From assembly GCF_037026685.1 (NCBI RefSeq), contig NZ_JBANET010000002.1, forward strand, positions 186,001-250,000: 64,000 nt of DNA, in the 5' to 3' direction. Numbering within the stretch: position 1 is the stretch's first letter; every line of letters begins with the position of its first letter. A program made the position numbers and the translations under genes. A model generated the notes under the pieces. That model was not told the origin of the DNA. It saw only the letters and a program-made list of their open reading frames with translations, and made no database searches. Source of the stretch: Orrella sp037026685. GTDB lineage: Bacteria > Pseudomonadota > Gammaproteobacteria > Burkholderiales > Burkholderiaceae_B. Shown in pieces: positions 8,524 to 18,070 of the stretch.

Positions 8524-8547
8524 CCCGCGCAGTGCCGGCTGCGCGGG
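8524..8547 (-). terminator. Possible terminator hairpin after lysS
   Basis: CCCGCGCAG (8524-8532) pairs perfectly with CTGCGCGGG (8539-8547) around a six-base loop, 32 bases beyond the lysS stop. There is no clear T-run, so intrinsic termination would be weak. A second small hairpin (TGCCGC/GCGGCA, 8491-8506) lies further on. Confidence 0.4.
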
Positions 8548-8578
8548 GTGGCCGGCGCCATGCCGCCAGGCCGGGGGC

Positions 8579-10102
8579 TCAGTCCTCGCGCCGCAGGTGC
8601 GGGAACAGGATCACGTCGCGGATGCTGGCGCTGTCGGTCAGCAGCATGACCAGGCGGTCGATGCCGATGCCGCAGCCGCCGGTGGGCGGCATGCCGTACT
8701 CCAGCGCACGGATGTAGTCGGCGTCGTAGTACATGGCTTCCTCGTCGCCGGCATCCTTGGCCTGCACCTGGGCGCGGAAACGTTCGGCCTGGTCTTGCGG
8801 ATCGTTCAGCTCGGAGAAGCCGTTGGCGATCTCGCGGCCGGTGATGAACAGCTCGAAGCGCTCGGTGATGCCGGGCTGGGTGTCCGAGGCGCGGGCCAGC
8901 GGCGAGACCTCGAGCGGATAGTCGATGATGAAGGTGGGCTTCCAGAGCTGCGCTTCGGCGGTTTCCTCGAACAGCGCCAGCTGCAGGGCGCCCAGGCCGG
9001 CGCGCTTGAGCACCGGGCCTTCGACATCGGCGCCCAGGCGCTTGAGCTCGCCGCGCAGGAAGGCCTCGTCCTGGAGCTGCGCCGGCGCATAGGCCGGCGC
9101 GTACTTGAGGATGGCCTCGGTGATCGTGAGCCGGTCGAAAGGCGAGGCCAGGTCCAGCGCCTTGCCCTGGTAGGCCAGCTGCGCCGTGCCGGCCGCGGCG
9201 ATGGCCGCCTTGCGGATCAGCGACTCGGTGAAGTCCATCAGCCAGCGGTAGTCCGCATAGGCCGCATAGAACTCCATCATGGTGAATTCGGGGTTGTGGC
9301 GCGGGCTGACGCCTTCGTTGCGGAAGTTGCGGTTGATCTCGAACACGCGCTCGAAGCCGCCCACGACCAGGCGCTTCAGATACAGCTCGGGCGCGATGCG
9401 CAGGAACATCTGCATGTCTAGCGCATTGTGGTGGGTGACGAAGGGCTTGGCCGCCGCGCCGCCCGGGATGGGATGCAGCATGGGCGTCTCGACCTCGAGA
9501 AAGCCGGCCTCCAGCATCTGCTGGCGGATGCCGCCGATGGCCTTGCTGCGCGCCTCGAAGGTGCGGCGCGTGTCCTCGGTCATGATGAGATCGACGTAGC
9601 GCTGCCGGTAGCGCAGCTCCTGGTCGGCCACGCCGTGGAACTTGTCCGGCAGCGGGCGCAGCGACTTGGCCAGCAGGCGCGCGCTGGCGGCGTGCACGGA
9701 CAACTCGCCCTTGTTGGTCTTGAAGACGGTGCCCTCGACCGCGATGATGTCGCCGATGTCCCATTGCTTGAAGGCGGCATAGGGCTCCTCGCCCAGCGTG
9801 CCGCGCTCCAGGTAGATCTGGATCCGGCCGCTGCCGTCCTGCAGCGTGGCGAAGCTGGCCTTGCCCATCACGCGCTTGAGCATCATGCGCCCGGCGACCT
9901 TGACCGTCACCGGCTCGGCCGCCAGCGCCTCTTGCGCCTGCCCGCCGTAGCGCGCATGCAGCTCGGCCGCGTGCGCATCGGGCGTGAAGTCGTTGGGATA
10001 GGCCACGCCGGCTTCGCGCAGCTTGGCCAGTTTGGCGCGCCGCTCGGCGATCAGGCGGTTCTCGTCCTGGACAGGAGTCGGGGCGGGCGTCGGGTCGGTC
10101 AT
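8579..10102 (-). CDS. lysS: Lysyl-tRNA synthetase (class II)
   Basis: Charges tRNA-Lys with lysine in the cytoplasm. The 507-residue protein has the N-terminal OB-fold anticodon domain (about 60-160) followed by the class II catalytic core. The core includes the NPEFTMMEFY block and the motif 3 signature GCGIGIDRLVML near the C-terminus. The start is the ATG at 10102 giving MTDPTPAPTP, with a short family-typical linker before ENRLIAERR. Upstream extension would run into the neighbouring gene. It lies with an SDR gene, prfB and recJ on the minus strand; the prfB-recJ-lysS association is common in betaproteobacteria. Confidence 0.97.
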   Translation of the reverse strand: MTDPTPAPTPVQDENRLIAERRAKLAKLREAGVAYPNDFTPDAHAAELHARYGGQAQEALAAEPVTVKVAGRMMLKRVMGKASFATLQDGSGRIQIYLERGTLGEEPYAAFKQWDIGDIIAVEGTVFKTNKGELSVHAASARLLAKSLRPLPDKFHGVADQELRYRQRYVDLIMTEDTRRTFEARSKAIGGIRQQMLEAGFLEVETPMLHPIPGGAAAKPFVTHHNALDMQMFLRIAPELYLKRLVVGGFERVFEINRNFRNEGVSPRHNPEFTMMEFYAAYADYRWLMDFTESLIRKAAIAAAGTAQLAYQGKALDLASPFDRLTITEAILKYAPAYAPAQLQDEAFLRGELKRLGADVEGPVLKRAGLGALQLALFEETAEAQLWKPTFIIDYPLEVSPLARASDTQPGITERFELFITGREIANGFSELNDPQDQAERFRAQVQAKDAGDEEAMYYDADYIRALEYGMPPTGGCGIGIDRLVMLLTDSASIRDVILFPHLRRED

Positions 10103-10130
10103 GATGTCGTGAACAAGGGAGAAGAAGAGG

Positions 10131-10886
10131 TCAATCGTAGTTGCGGATGTCGTCGATCTCGGCCTGGCCGAAGTCGTCGCGGCGCAGGTAGGCCGCGATG
10201 CGCGCGGCCACCTGGGCCGGCGCGCTGAGCTGGCCGCGCGCGTGCAGCTCGGCAAAGCGCGGCTGCACCGGCACGCGCGCCGGGTCGCTGTTGCGGATGC
10301 TGGCCTGCATGTCGGTGTCGACCACGCCCGGCGCCAGCGAGACGGCGCGCACGCCGTTGGCGCGCTGTTCGGCGTTCAGCACGCGGGTATACATGTCCAG
10401 CGCGGCCTTGGTAGCGCAATACACGCCCCATGAGGGCTGCGGATTGCGGCCCGCGCCGGAGGAAATGTTGAGGATGCGGCGGTTCCTGGCGCGGCCTTCG
10501 GTCGTGGCCAGAAAGCGCGCCGTCAGCAGGATCACCGCCGTGACGTTCAGGTTGAAGGCCGAGGCGATGGCCGGCCCGTCGGTCAGCTGCGGCGCCAGGG
10601 CCAGCGGCTGCACCATGCCGGCATTGTTGATCAAAGCGTAGCTGGACGCCGATTCGGGCAAGGCGGCGGCCACTTTCTCGGCGCCCACCACGGCCTTGAG
10701 CGGATCGGACAGGTCCGCCGCGATCTGCAGCAGCTGCGCGCCGCGCTCGCGCGCCAGCTTTTGCAGCGACTCGTTGGGCTTGCGCGAGACGGTCACCAGC
10801 AGCGTGTCGGCCGCGAGCAAAGCCTCGGCCAGCGCCGCGCCCAGTCCGCGCGATGCGCCCGTCAATACGATTACCTTGTCGGTCAT
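10131..10886 (-). CDS. Short-chain dehydrogenase/reductase (SDR)
   Basis: NAD(P)(H)-dependent classical SDR of 251 residues. It has the TGASRGLG cofactor loop at residues 9-16, NNAG near residue 88, the catalytic Ser in NISSGAG, YCATK with Tyr and Lys, and APGVVDTDM. The overall form resembles benzil- or sepiapterin-reductase-like SDRs. It lies between prfB and lysS, 28 bases upstream of lysS on the same strand. The substrate is unknown. Confidence 0.88.
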   Translation of the reverse strand: MTDKVIVLTGASRGLGAALAEALLAADTLLVTVSRKPNESLQKLARERGAQLLQIAADLSDPLKAVVGAEKVAAALPESASSYALINNAGMVQPLALAPQLTDGPAIASAFNLNVTAVILLTARFLATTEGRARNRRILNISSGAGRNPQPSWGVYCATKAALDMYTRVLNAEQRANGVRAVSLAPGVVDTDMQASIRNSDPARVPVQPRFAELHARGQLSAPAQVAARIAAYLRRDDFGQAEIDDIRNYD

Positions 10887-10970
10887 GCTGTCCTCCGGAA
10901 GGGTCGTGATGCTCGTGTCCGGGCAGCCCGCGCAGGCGCGCCGCAGGGCGCGCGCCGCGGCGCGGCCGCT

Positions 10971-12075
10971 TCAGACGCCCTGTTTCAGGCTGGCCTGGAT
11001 GAAGGCATCCAGGTCGCCGTCCAGCACCTTCTGGGTGTTGGAGATTTCGACGTTGGTGCGCAAGTCCTTGATGCGGCTCTGGTCCAGCACGTAGGAGCGG
11101 ATCTGGTGGCCCCAGCCCACGTCGGTCTTGGCATCCTCGAGCTTTTGCTGCTCGGCCATGCGATTGCGCATTTCCAGCTCGTAGAGCTTGGACTTGAGCA
11201 TCTGCATGGCCTCGGCGCGGTTGCGATGCTGCGAGCGGTCGTTCTGGCACTGCACCACGATGCCGGTGGGGATGTGCGTCAGGCGCACCGCCGAGTCGGT
11301 CTTGTTGATGTGCTGCCCGCCCGCGCCGCTGGCACGGTAGGTGTCCACGCGCAGGTCGGCGGGGTTGACCTCCACTTCGAAGGATTCGTCCACTTCGGGG
11401 TAGACGAAGACGCTGGCAAAGGAGGTGTGGCGCCCGCCCGAGGAGTCGAAGGGGCTCTTGCGCACCAGGCGGTGCACGCCGGTCTCGGTGCGCAGGAAGC
11501 CGAAGGCGTATTCGCCCTCCAGCTTGATGGTGGCGGACTTGATGCCGGCCACTTCGCCCTCGGATTCTTCCAGCACTTCGGCCTTGAAGCCCTTGCGCTC
11601 GGCGTACTTGAGGTACTGGCGCAGCAGCATGGAGGCCCAGTCCTGGGCCTCGGTGCCGCCGGCGCCGGCCTGGATGTCCACGAAGCAGTTCAGCGGGTCG
11701 GCCGGGTTGGAGAACATGCGGCGGAACTCCAGCGCCTCGAGCTTTTCCTGGAAGCCGTCGGCATCCTGCTCGATCGACAGCAGGGTGGCGTCGTCGCCGT
11801 CGGCCGAGGCCAGTTCGAACAGCTCCTGGGCGTCGGCGATGCCCGAGCCCAGCGCCTTGAGGGTCTGGACCACGTCCTCCAGGCTTTTTTTCTCGCGGCC
11901 CAGGTCCTGCGCGTGCTTGGGGTCGTTCCAGACGGCCGGGTCTTCGAGCTCGGCGTTTACGACCTGCAGGCGTTCGGTCTTGGCATCGTAGTCAAAGATA
12001 CCTCCGCAGTTGCAGTTCGCGCTCGGCGTAGTCGCTCAAGCGGGCGGCGATCTGGTTCTGGCGTTCGGCTTCCAT
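10971..12075 (-). CDS. prfB: Peptide chain release factor 2 with programmed +1 frameshift
   Basis: RF2 terminates translation at UGA and UAA. The SPF stop-codon tripeptide is in RKSPFDSSGG and the catalytic GGQ is in SGAGGQHINK. The gene is split over two frames. It begins at the ATG at 12075, reads 27 codons to TAT-CTT, meets TGA (11994-11992), and must shift +1 to GAC to read on. A Shine-Dalgarno-like GGAGG just before TAT-CTT matches the known autoregulatory signal, by which low RF2 favours the shift. The full product is about 367 residues. Annotating only the later frame would miss the N-terminus. Confidence 0.97.
11991..12005 (-). promoter_or_regulatory. prfB: RF2 programmed frameshift signal
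   Basis: On the minus strand the order is GGAGG, TAT, CTT, TGA, C. CTT slips onto TTT, and the internal Shine-Dalgarno sits at the short spacing needed to push the ribosome forward. This is the classical RF2 recoding site and it controls RF2 level by RF2 itself. Confidence 0.95.
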
Positions 12076-12138
12076 GAAAAAATCCTGTCTTTGCTTGTTT
12101 CGGGTCAACTGCGTAGTTTAGCGCGGGCAGGGCGCGCC

Positions 12139-13845
12139 TTACGCCGGCTGGGCGTGCTCGACCACCAGCTGGACCGACACGCGGCCGTTCCATTCGTTCT
12201 GGTCCAGCCGGTACGCCACCTGCAAGGATTCCGGCACGCCCTCGGCGCGACCGAACCAGATGGCGTCAAAGCGCTGGTGGCCGCGCTCGAGCGAGAGCTT
12301 CAGGTGTTTTTCGCCCACCAGGCGCTGGCCGCGGACGTAGAACTCGTCCAGGAACACCGGCGCGGCAAAGCCCGAGCCCCAGACCTGCTGCTGCAGCATG
12401 GCCGCCATCTCGACGTTGGCATAACCGGATTCGAGCGAGCCGTCGGTCTCGAGCACGGGCTCGAAGGTGCTGCGGCCGGTGAGCTCGCGCACCGCCGCCT
12501 CGAAGGCCGGCTCGAAGGCGGGCAGGTCGTGGCGGCCCAGCGTCAGGCCGGCCGCCATGGCATGGCCGCCGAACTTGCGGATCAGGCCGGGGTGGCGCTT
12601 GGACACGAGATCCAGGGCGTCGCGCAGGTGCACGTCGGGGATGGAGCGGCCCGAGCCGCGCAGCTCGTCCTCGCCGGCCGGGGCGAAGGCCAGCGTGGGC
12701 CGCCAGAATTTCTCCTTCAGCCGCGAGGCCACCAGCCCCACCACGCCCTGGTGCCAGCTCTGGTCGAAGACGCAGACCGTGGCGCCGTCCCTGCCGGCGG
12801 CCTGTTCCATGCTGGCCAGGGCCTGCTCGCGCATCACGGTCTCGATGCTGCGGCGCTCGCGGTTGATGGTGTCCAGCTCGCGCGCCATCGCCAGGGCCTG
12901 GGCCTCGTCGTCGGTGGTCAGGCAGGCGATGCCCAGGCTCATATCGGCCAGGCGCCCGGCCGCGTTCACGCGCGGGCCCAGCGCAAAGCCCAGGTCGAAG
13001 CCGCTGGCCGCGCGCGGCTCGCGGCCGGCCACGGCGAACAGGGCGCGGATGCCCGGCTGCATGCGGCCGGCGCGGATGCGGGCCAGGCCCTGGCTGACCA
13101 GCAGGCGGTTGTTGGCGTCGAGCTTGACCACGTCGGCCACGGTGCCCAGCGCCACCAGGTCGGCCAGCGCGTCCAGGCGCGGGCCGCCGTCGGGCGGGTA
13201 GACCCCGCGCCGGCGCAGTTCGGCGCGCAGGGCCAGCATCTGGTAGAAGATCACGCCCACCCCGGCCAGGTTCTTGGACGGAAAGCCGCAGCCCGGCTGG
13301 TTCGGATTGACGATGGCCAGCGCGCGCGGCAGGCGGTCGCCAGGCAGGTGGTGGTCGGTGACGATGACGTCGATGCCGGCCTGGGCGGCGGCCTGCACGC
13401 CCTCGACGCTGGCGATGCCGTTGTCCACGGTCACGATCAGGTCCGGCTTGCCGCTGGGGTGGCGGCAGGCCAGCTCCACCACGGCCGGGGACAGGCCATA
13501 GCCCGTCTCGAAGCGGTTGGGCACCAGGTAGTCGACCGTGGCGCCCATGGCGCGCAGGCCGCGCAGGGCCACGGCGCAGGCCGTGGCGCCATCGCAGTCG
13601 TAGTCGGCCACGATCAGCATGCGCTTGCCCGCGGCGATGGCATCGGCCAGCAGGCCGGCGGCGTGCTCGACCTGGGTCAGGCCCGAGGGCGGCAGCATGG
13701 CGTTCCAGCCGCTGAGCACATGGGCCGGATCGGTCAGGCCGCGGGCGACCCACAGGCGGGCCAGGAGGGGGTGTACGCCCGCAGCCGCCAGCCGGGCGCA
13801 AGCCTGGGCGTCGGCGGGGCGGACGGTCAATCGGGGAGAGACCAC
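12139..13845 (-). CDS. recJ: Single-stranded-DNA-specific exonuclease RecJ
   Basis: 5'-3' ssDNA exonuclease used in recombination and mismatch repair. It is a DHH-family enzyme: VADYDCDG supplies the first metal-binding aspartates and VTDHHLP the DHH motif. GGHAMAAG marks the DHHA1 domain, and an OB-like domain follows. The product is about 568 residues. No ATG lies near the expected start; I take the GTG at 13845. The TTG at 13830, which overlaps the upstream stop, would also give the family N-terminus (LTVRPAD). The gene overlaps or abuts the preceding gene, implying coupling. Confidence 0.93.
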   Translation of the reverse strand: MVSPRLTVRPADAQACARLAAAGVHPLLARLWVARGLTDPAHVLSGWNAMLPPSGLTQVEHAAGLLADAIAAGKRMLIVADYDCDGATACAVALRGLRAMGATVDYLVPNRFETGYGLSPAVVELACRHPSGKPDLIVTVDNGIASVEGVQAAAQAGIDVIVTDHHLPGDRLPRALAIVNPNQPGCGFPSKNLAGVGVIFYQMLALRAELRRRGVYPPDGGPRLDALADLVALGTVADVVKLDANNRLLVSQGLARIRAGRMQPGIRALFAVAGREPRAASGFDLGFALGPRVNAAGRLADMSLGIACLTTDDEAQALAMARELDTINRERRSIETVMREQALASMEQAAGRDGATVCVFDQSWHQGVVGLVASRLKEKFWRPTLAFAPAGEDELRGSGRSIPDVHLRDALDLVSKRHPGLIRKFGGHAMAAGLTLGRHDLPAFEPAFEAAVRELTGRSTFEPVLETDGSLESGYANVEMAAMLQQQVWGSGFAAPVFLDEFYVRGQRLVGEKHLKLSLERGHQRFDAIWFGRAEGVPESLQVAYRLDQNEWNGRVSVQLVVEHAQPA

Positions 13846-14807
13846 CAGCGATTCCAATTCTGTTTGCGTCGCGGCAGCCAGCGCAGCAGCGCCGGGCCAT
13901 GCACGGGGGTGAGTTGCACGATGCGGCCGGCCCCGGACAGCACCAGCGGCTGGTCCGGGCCGGGGGGATGCTGGCCGCGCAGCGCGGCCTCGACCTGCGC
14001 CAGCGCGTCGAGCCAGGCGGCCCAGTCGCCGGCGCGGTGCGGCGCCTCCAGTTGCGCCAGCACCGGATCGTGCAGCGGCGCGAGCGGCCACGGCCGTGCG
14101 CCGCCGTAGAGCCACAGGCCGTTGACGGGCAGTTCGCCGCGCGCCTCGCGCGCCTGGTTGACCGGGTGTTCGTGCCAGGCCATCTGCACTGCGTTGAGCA
14201 GGCGCCGCCACGGGCGCATGGCGGCGTCCTGCGGCCACCAGTCGTGCACCGCGTCGGCGGCCACGGCGGCCGGGCTGGCGCTGGGCGGGGCCATGCCCTC
14301 GGGCAGGGCCATGCGCCAGCGCCCAGGCGCCAGCGGCTCGGCCCGGAACGGCGAATCGTCCAGCCAGGGCCGGGCGGCCTCGAACAAGGCCTGGTCTTCC
14401 TGGGGCGACAGGCGCATGGCGCAGGGATCGGCCAGGCGGGCACGGTCGGTGCCGATGGCCAGGTGAACCAGGTCAGCCAGCCAGACGGGCGCGTCGGCGT
14501 GCCCCTGGCCGGCGGCCCCTGCGCCGGCCTGCGGCGGGGCGGCCGCGGGGGAAGGGGGCCGGGCCTGCGCGCGCAAGGGGCCCAGGCCCGCGCCCAGACG
14601 CTGGCCGGCTTGCGGGGCAAAGCCTGCGCGCTCGAGTTGCCAGGCCTCGGCCGGCGTGCAGCCCAGCGCATGCGGATCCATGGCGCGCGTCTGGGCGCGG
14701 TAGCGCTCGAAGCAGTCGAGCAGGGTGGGGGCCAGGTCCGGCAGGCGCTTGGCCAGCTCGGGGGCGACCGGGGCAGGGGGCAGGGCTCCCGGGATGAATA
14801 TAGGCAT
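13827..14807 (-). CDS. RpfE-like / phosphoglycerate-mutase-like conserved protein
   Basis: A 326-residue cytoplasmic protein found upstream of recJ in many betaproteobacteria and often labelled regulatory protein RpfE-type or predicted phosphoglycerate mutase. The conserved block NAVQMAWHEHPVN followed by RGELPVNGLWLYGG near residue 215-245 is the recognisable part. The middle is Ala/Pro/Gly rich and low in complexity. I chose the ATG giving MPIFIPG over an upstream start because it matches a normal leader. Catalytic function has not been shown for this group; the label is by family resemblance only. Confidence 0.7.
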   Translation of the reverse strand: MPIFIPGALPPAPVAPELAKRLPDLAPTLLDCFERYRAQTRAMDPHALGCTPAEAWQLERAGFAPQAGQRLGAGLGPLRAQARPPSPAAAPPQAGAGAAGQGHADAPVWLADLVHLAIGTDRARLADPCAMRLSPQEDQALFEAARPWLDDSPFRAEPLAPGRWRMALPEGMAPPSASPAAVAADAVHDWWPQDAAMRPWRRLLNAVQMAWHEHPVNQAREARGELPVNGLWLYGGARPWPLAPLHDPVLAQLEAPHRAGDWAAWLDALAQVEAALRGQHPPGPDQPLVLSGAGRIVQLTPVHGPALLRWLPRRKQNWNRWWSLPD

Positions 14808-14910
14808 GGGGGCGATTGTAGTGCGGCCCGGGCCGGGCCTGTCGCACGCCGTTGCAAGCGGGGTGGGATCGGGCCGCAATGGCGGCCCGACTTGATGCCA
14901 TAATGCGCCG

Positions 14911-16308
14911 GTGCTGAAAATACCTTTCGAATTCTGGATCGGGGCCCGCTACTCGGACCTCTCGCGCATCCTGCAGCTGCTGCTGCGCTGCACCGGCCTG
15001 GCCTGGCTGCTGCGCACGGCCGCCCGCGGCATTCCGGCCTTGCGCCGCTCCGGCCTGTCCGACTGGCTCGAGAGCATGCACGCGGCCCAGCTGGCCCGGC
15101 GCCAGCGCGACGGCTTCGTCTCCTTCATCGCGGTCAGTTCCATGGCCGGCATCGCCCTGGGCGTGGCGGCGCTGATCGTGGTGCTTTCGGTCATGAACGG
15201 TTTTCAGAAGGACGTGCGCGACCGCATGCTGTCGGTGCTGCCGCACATCGAGCTGTACGTGCCGGGCGCCGCGCCCGAGCACATCCTGGCGCAATGGCAG
15301 GCCCTGGGCGAGGCGGCCCGGCAGAATCCCTCGGTGCGGGCCGCCGCGCCCTTTGTCGCGGCCCAGGGCATGATCGTGCGCGGCCAGGCCCTGCGCGGCG
15401 TGCAGGTGCGCGGCATCGACCCGGCCACCGAAGGCGCCGTGTCGGACGTCACGCACCAAGTCCGCGCCGGCTCGCTCGATGCGCTCAAGCCCGGCAGCTT
15501 CAACGTGGCGCTGGGGCAGGACCTGGCCGCCGCGCTGGGCGTGTCGGTGGGCGATACCGTGATGCTGCTGGCGCCGCAGGGCACCGTCAGCCCGGCCGGC
15601 TTCGCGCCGCGCATGCGCCAGTTCACCGTGGGCGGGATCTTCTCCTCGGGCCATTACGAATACGACTCCAGCCTGGCTTTCGTGGACGCCCAGGACGCGG
15701 CCCGGGTGTTTCGCGACACCGGCACGGCGGGGGTAAGGCTGCGCGTGGCGGACATGCAGCGCGCGCCGCAGGTGGCGCGCGAGCTGGCCGGCGTGCTGCC
15801 CAACTACGTGATGGCGCGCGACTGGTCGCTGAACAACCAGACCTGGTTCGCCGCCGTGCAGACCGAAAAGCGCATGATGTTCCTGATCCTGGCGCTGATC
15901 GTGGCGGTGGCCGCCTTCAACCTGCTGTCTTCGCTGGTGATGGCGGTCAAGGACAAGCAGTCGGATATCGCCATCCTGCGCACCTACGGCGCCACGCCGG
16001 CCGAGGTGGCCCGCATCTTCCTGGTGCAGGGCGCCACCATCGGCGTGGTCGGCACCTTGCTGGGCGTGGGCGGGGGCATGGCCATCGCCTACAACATCGA
16101 AACCATCATTCCGGCCATCGAGCGCCTGCTGGGCATCAACTTCATCCCGCGCGAGATCTATTTCATCAGTTCCCTGCCCTCGGACCCGCGCCAGGGCGAT
16201 ATCGTCACCATCGGCGTGACCTCGCTGGCGCTGTCGCTGCTGGCTACCCTGTACCCGAGCTGGCGCGCCTCGCGCCTGGAACCGGCGCGCGTGCTGCGCT
16301 ACGACTGA
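14911..16308 (+). CDS. lolC: Lipoprotein-releasing ABC transporter permease LolC/LolE
   Basis: Inner-membrane subunit that extracts outer-membrane lipoproteins for LolA. The 465-residue product has one N-terminal TM (about 70-95, ending VVLSVMNGFQK), a large periplasmic domain (about 100-315) and three C-terminal TMs, the LolC/E (FtsX-like) topology. E. coli LolC has about 400 residues. The excess is an insertion of about 50 residues (16-66) between the FWIGARYS start and the first TM. The start is GTG at 14911. lolD follows after 10 bases. Confidence 0.93.
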   Translation: MLKIPFEFWIGARYSDLSRILQLLLRCTGLAWLLRTAARGIPALRRSGLSDWLESMHAAQLARRQRDGFVSFIAVSSMAGIALGVAALIVVLSVMNGFQKDVRDRMLSVLPHIELYVPGAAPEHILAQWQALGEAARQNPSVRAAAPFVAAQGMIVRGQALRGVQVRGIDPATEGAVSDVTHQVRAGSLDALKPGSFNVALGQDLAAALGVSVGDTVMLLAPQGTVSPAGFAPRMRQFTVGGIFSSGHYEYDSSLAFVDAQDAARVFRDTGTAGVRLRVADMQRAPQVARELAGVLPNYVMARDWSLNNQTWFAAVQTEKRMMFLILALIVAVAAFNLLSSLVMAVKDKQSDIAILRTYGATPAEVARIFLVQGATIGVVGTLLGVGGGMAIAYNIETIIPAIERLLGINFIPREIYFISSLPSDPRQGDIVTIGVTSLALSLLATLYPSWRASRLEPARVLRYD

Positions 16309-16318
16309 AGGCCGCTCC

Positions 16319-17032
16319 ATGATCAAGAAGACCCGCGAGCCCGATCTTGCCGGCGTGCCCGGCGGCCCCGTGCTGCAGGCCTTGGGCGTACACAAGGTCT
16401 ACGACGAGGGACCGGCCCGCGTGCGCGTCCTGGAGGACGTCAGCCTGGCGGTGCAGGCCGGCGAGATGCTGGCCATCGTCGGCGCATCGGGCTCGGGCAA
16501 GAGCACGCTGCTGCACGTGCTGGGATTGCTGGACCAGCCTACCTCGGGCTCGGTGCGGGTGGCCGGCGTCGAGGCGGCTGCCCTGTCCGAGTCGCAGAAA
16601 AGCGTGCTGCGCAACCGCAAGCTGGGCTTTGTCTACCAGTTCCATCACCTGCTGTCGGAGTTCACCGCGCTGGACAACGTGGCCATGCCGCTGATCGTGC
16701 GGCGCATGCCGCGCAGCCAGGCGCGCGAGCGCGCCCGCGAGGCCCTGGCCAAGGTAGGCCTGGCCGCCCGCGCGCTGCACGCGCCCGGCCAGCTCTCCGG
16801 CGGCGAGCGCCAGCGCGTGGCGCTGGCCCGCGCGCTGGTGGGCGAGCCGGCCTGCGTGCTCGCCGACGAGCCCACCGGCAACCTGGACCGCCACACCGCC
16901 CAGGGCATGTTCGACCTGCTGGTGCAGGTCAACCAGGAACTGGGCACGGCGTTCGTCATCGTGACCCATGACCTGGATCTGGCCGGACGGGCGGGCAGGA
17001 GGTTGACGATGGCCGACGGCAAGCTGGGCTGA
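16319..17032 (+). CDS. lolD: Lipoprotein-releasing ABC transporter ATPase LolD
   Basis: ATPase that powers lipoprotein release with LolC/E. Walker A is GASGSGKST (about residue 57-65), the signature is LSGGERQRVALARAL, and Walker B is CVLADEPTGNLD, typical of LolD/MacB-type ATPases. The Q-loop context FVYQFHHLLSEFTALDNV is the LolD hallmark. The length is 237 residues. Its ATG lies 10 bases after lolC, forming a two-gene operon. Confidence 0.96.
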   Translation: MIKKTREPDLAGVPGGPVLQALGVHKVYDEGPARVRVLEDVSLAVQAGEMLAIVGASGSGKSTLLHVLGLLDQPTSGSVRVAGVEAAALSESQKSVLRNRKLGFVYQFHHLLSEFTALDNVAMPLIVRRMPRSQARERAREALAKVGLAARALHAPGQLSGGERQRVALARALVGEPACVLADEPTGNLDRHTAQGMFDLLVQVNQELGTAFVIVTHDLDLAGRAGRRLTMADGKLG

Positions 17033-17155
17033 CGGCCTGGGGCGGGCTCCTGGGCCCCGCCCCTGAAATCTCCGGCCCCGCAAGATCTCTCCCCCAAGCC
17101 GGCGGGGCAGAAGGACGCAAGAACGGCCAGGCCCCGCCAATGCTATGGTGCCCGC

Positions 17156-17968
17156 ATGCTCATCGACACCCACTGCCACCTGGACGCCGCCGAGTTCGAC
17201 CCCGACCGCATGCAGGTGGTCCAAGCGGCCCGGCAGGCCGGCGTGGCCGCCATCGTGATTCCGGCCATCGCGGCCTGGAACTTCGATACCGTGCGCGAAT
17301 TGGCGCACGCAGTCCCCGGCGGGGCCTATGCCCTGGGCATACATCCGCTGTTCGTGGCGCAGTCGCGCGACGAGGACTTGGAGACGCTGCGCCGCGCGAT
17401 CCAGGCCAGCCTGGCCGACCCGCGCTTCGTGGCCATCGGCGAGATCGGGCTGGATTTTTTCGTGAAGGAGGTGGCCAGCGGTCCGGCGCGCGAGCGGCAG
17501 ATCGCGTTCTATCAGGCCCAGCTGCGGATGGCCCAGGATTTCGGCCTGCCGGTGCTGCTGCACGTGCGCCGCTCGCAGGACATCCTGCTCAAGCACTTGC
17601 GCCGCATGCGCGTGCCCGGCGGTATCGCGCATGCCTTCAACGGCAGCGCGCAGCAGGCGCAGGCTTTCATCGACCACGGGTTCGCGCTGGGTATCGGCGG
17701 GGCCATGACCTTCGAGCGCGCCTTGCAGATACGCCGTCATGCCAGCGGTTTCGGCCTGGAGCACCTGGTGCTGGAGACCGACGCGCCGGACATTGCGCCA
17801 GCCTGGCTGCACGAGCCGCACCGGCGTAATACGCCGGGCCAGGTTGCCGGGGTGGCGCAGGCCCTGGCCGCCTTGCGGCAAGTGCCGCTCGAGACGGTGA
17901 TCGCCGGCACGGGCGCCACCGCACGGCGCGTGCTGCCGCGCCTGGCCGGCGCGATCCGGGAGATGTGA
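17156..17968 (+). CDS. TatD-family metal-dependent deoxyribonuclease
   Basis: TIM-barrel hydrolase of the TatD family, acting as a metal-dependent nuclease. The 270-residue protein shows the N-terminal IDTHCHLD metal site, GEIGLDFF, VLLHVRRSQD, and LVLETDAPD near the C-terminus, all family markers. It starts at ATG 17156 with a TATGGT promoter-like hexamer just before it. It stands alone between lolD and comEC on the plus strand. The subfamily (YcfH or YjjV-like) is not assigned. Confidence 0.92.
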   Translation: MLIDTHCHLDAAEFDPDRMQVVQAARQAGVAAIVIPAIAAWNFDTVRELAHAVPGGAYALGIHPLFVAQSRDEDLETLRRAIQASLADPRFVAIGEIGLDFFVKEVASGPARERQIAFYQAQLRMAQDFGLPVLLHVRRSQDILLKHLRRMRVPGGIAHAFNGSAQQAQAFIDHGFALGIGGAMTFERALQIRRHASGFGLEHLVLETDAPDIAPAWLHEPHRRNTPGQVAGVAQALAALRQVPLETVIAGTGATARRVLPRLAGAIREM

Positions 17969-18070
17969 CCGGGCTGTCCATGCGTAGGTTTGCGCGGGAT
18001 GGGCCGATCCGGCCTGCGCACCCGCGGGCCCCTGACTGGCCTAGCCTGTCCGCTATTTGGAGCGGATTTC

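Noticed and set aside
17033..17155. GC-rich hairpins between lolD and the TatD gene, including GGCGGGGC...GCCCCGCC, considered as a small RNA such as 4.5S RNA
   Set aside because: The conserved tetraloop and asymmetric bulge of the SRP RNA are absent; it is probably a spacer or weak terminator.
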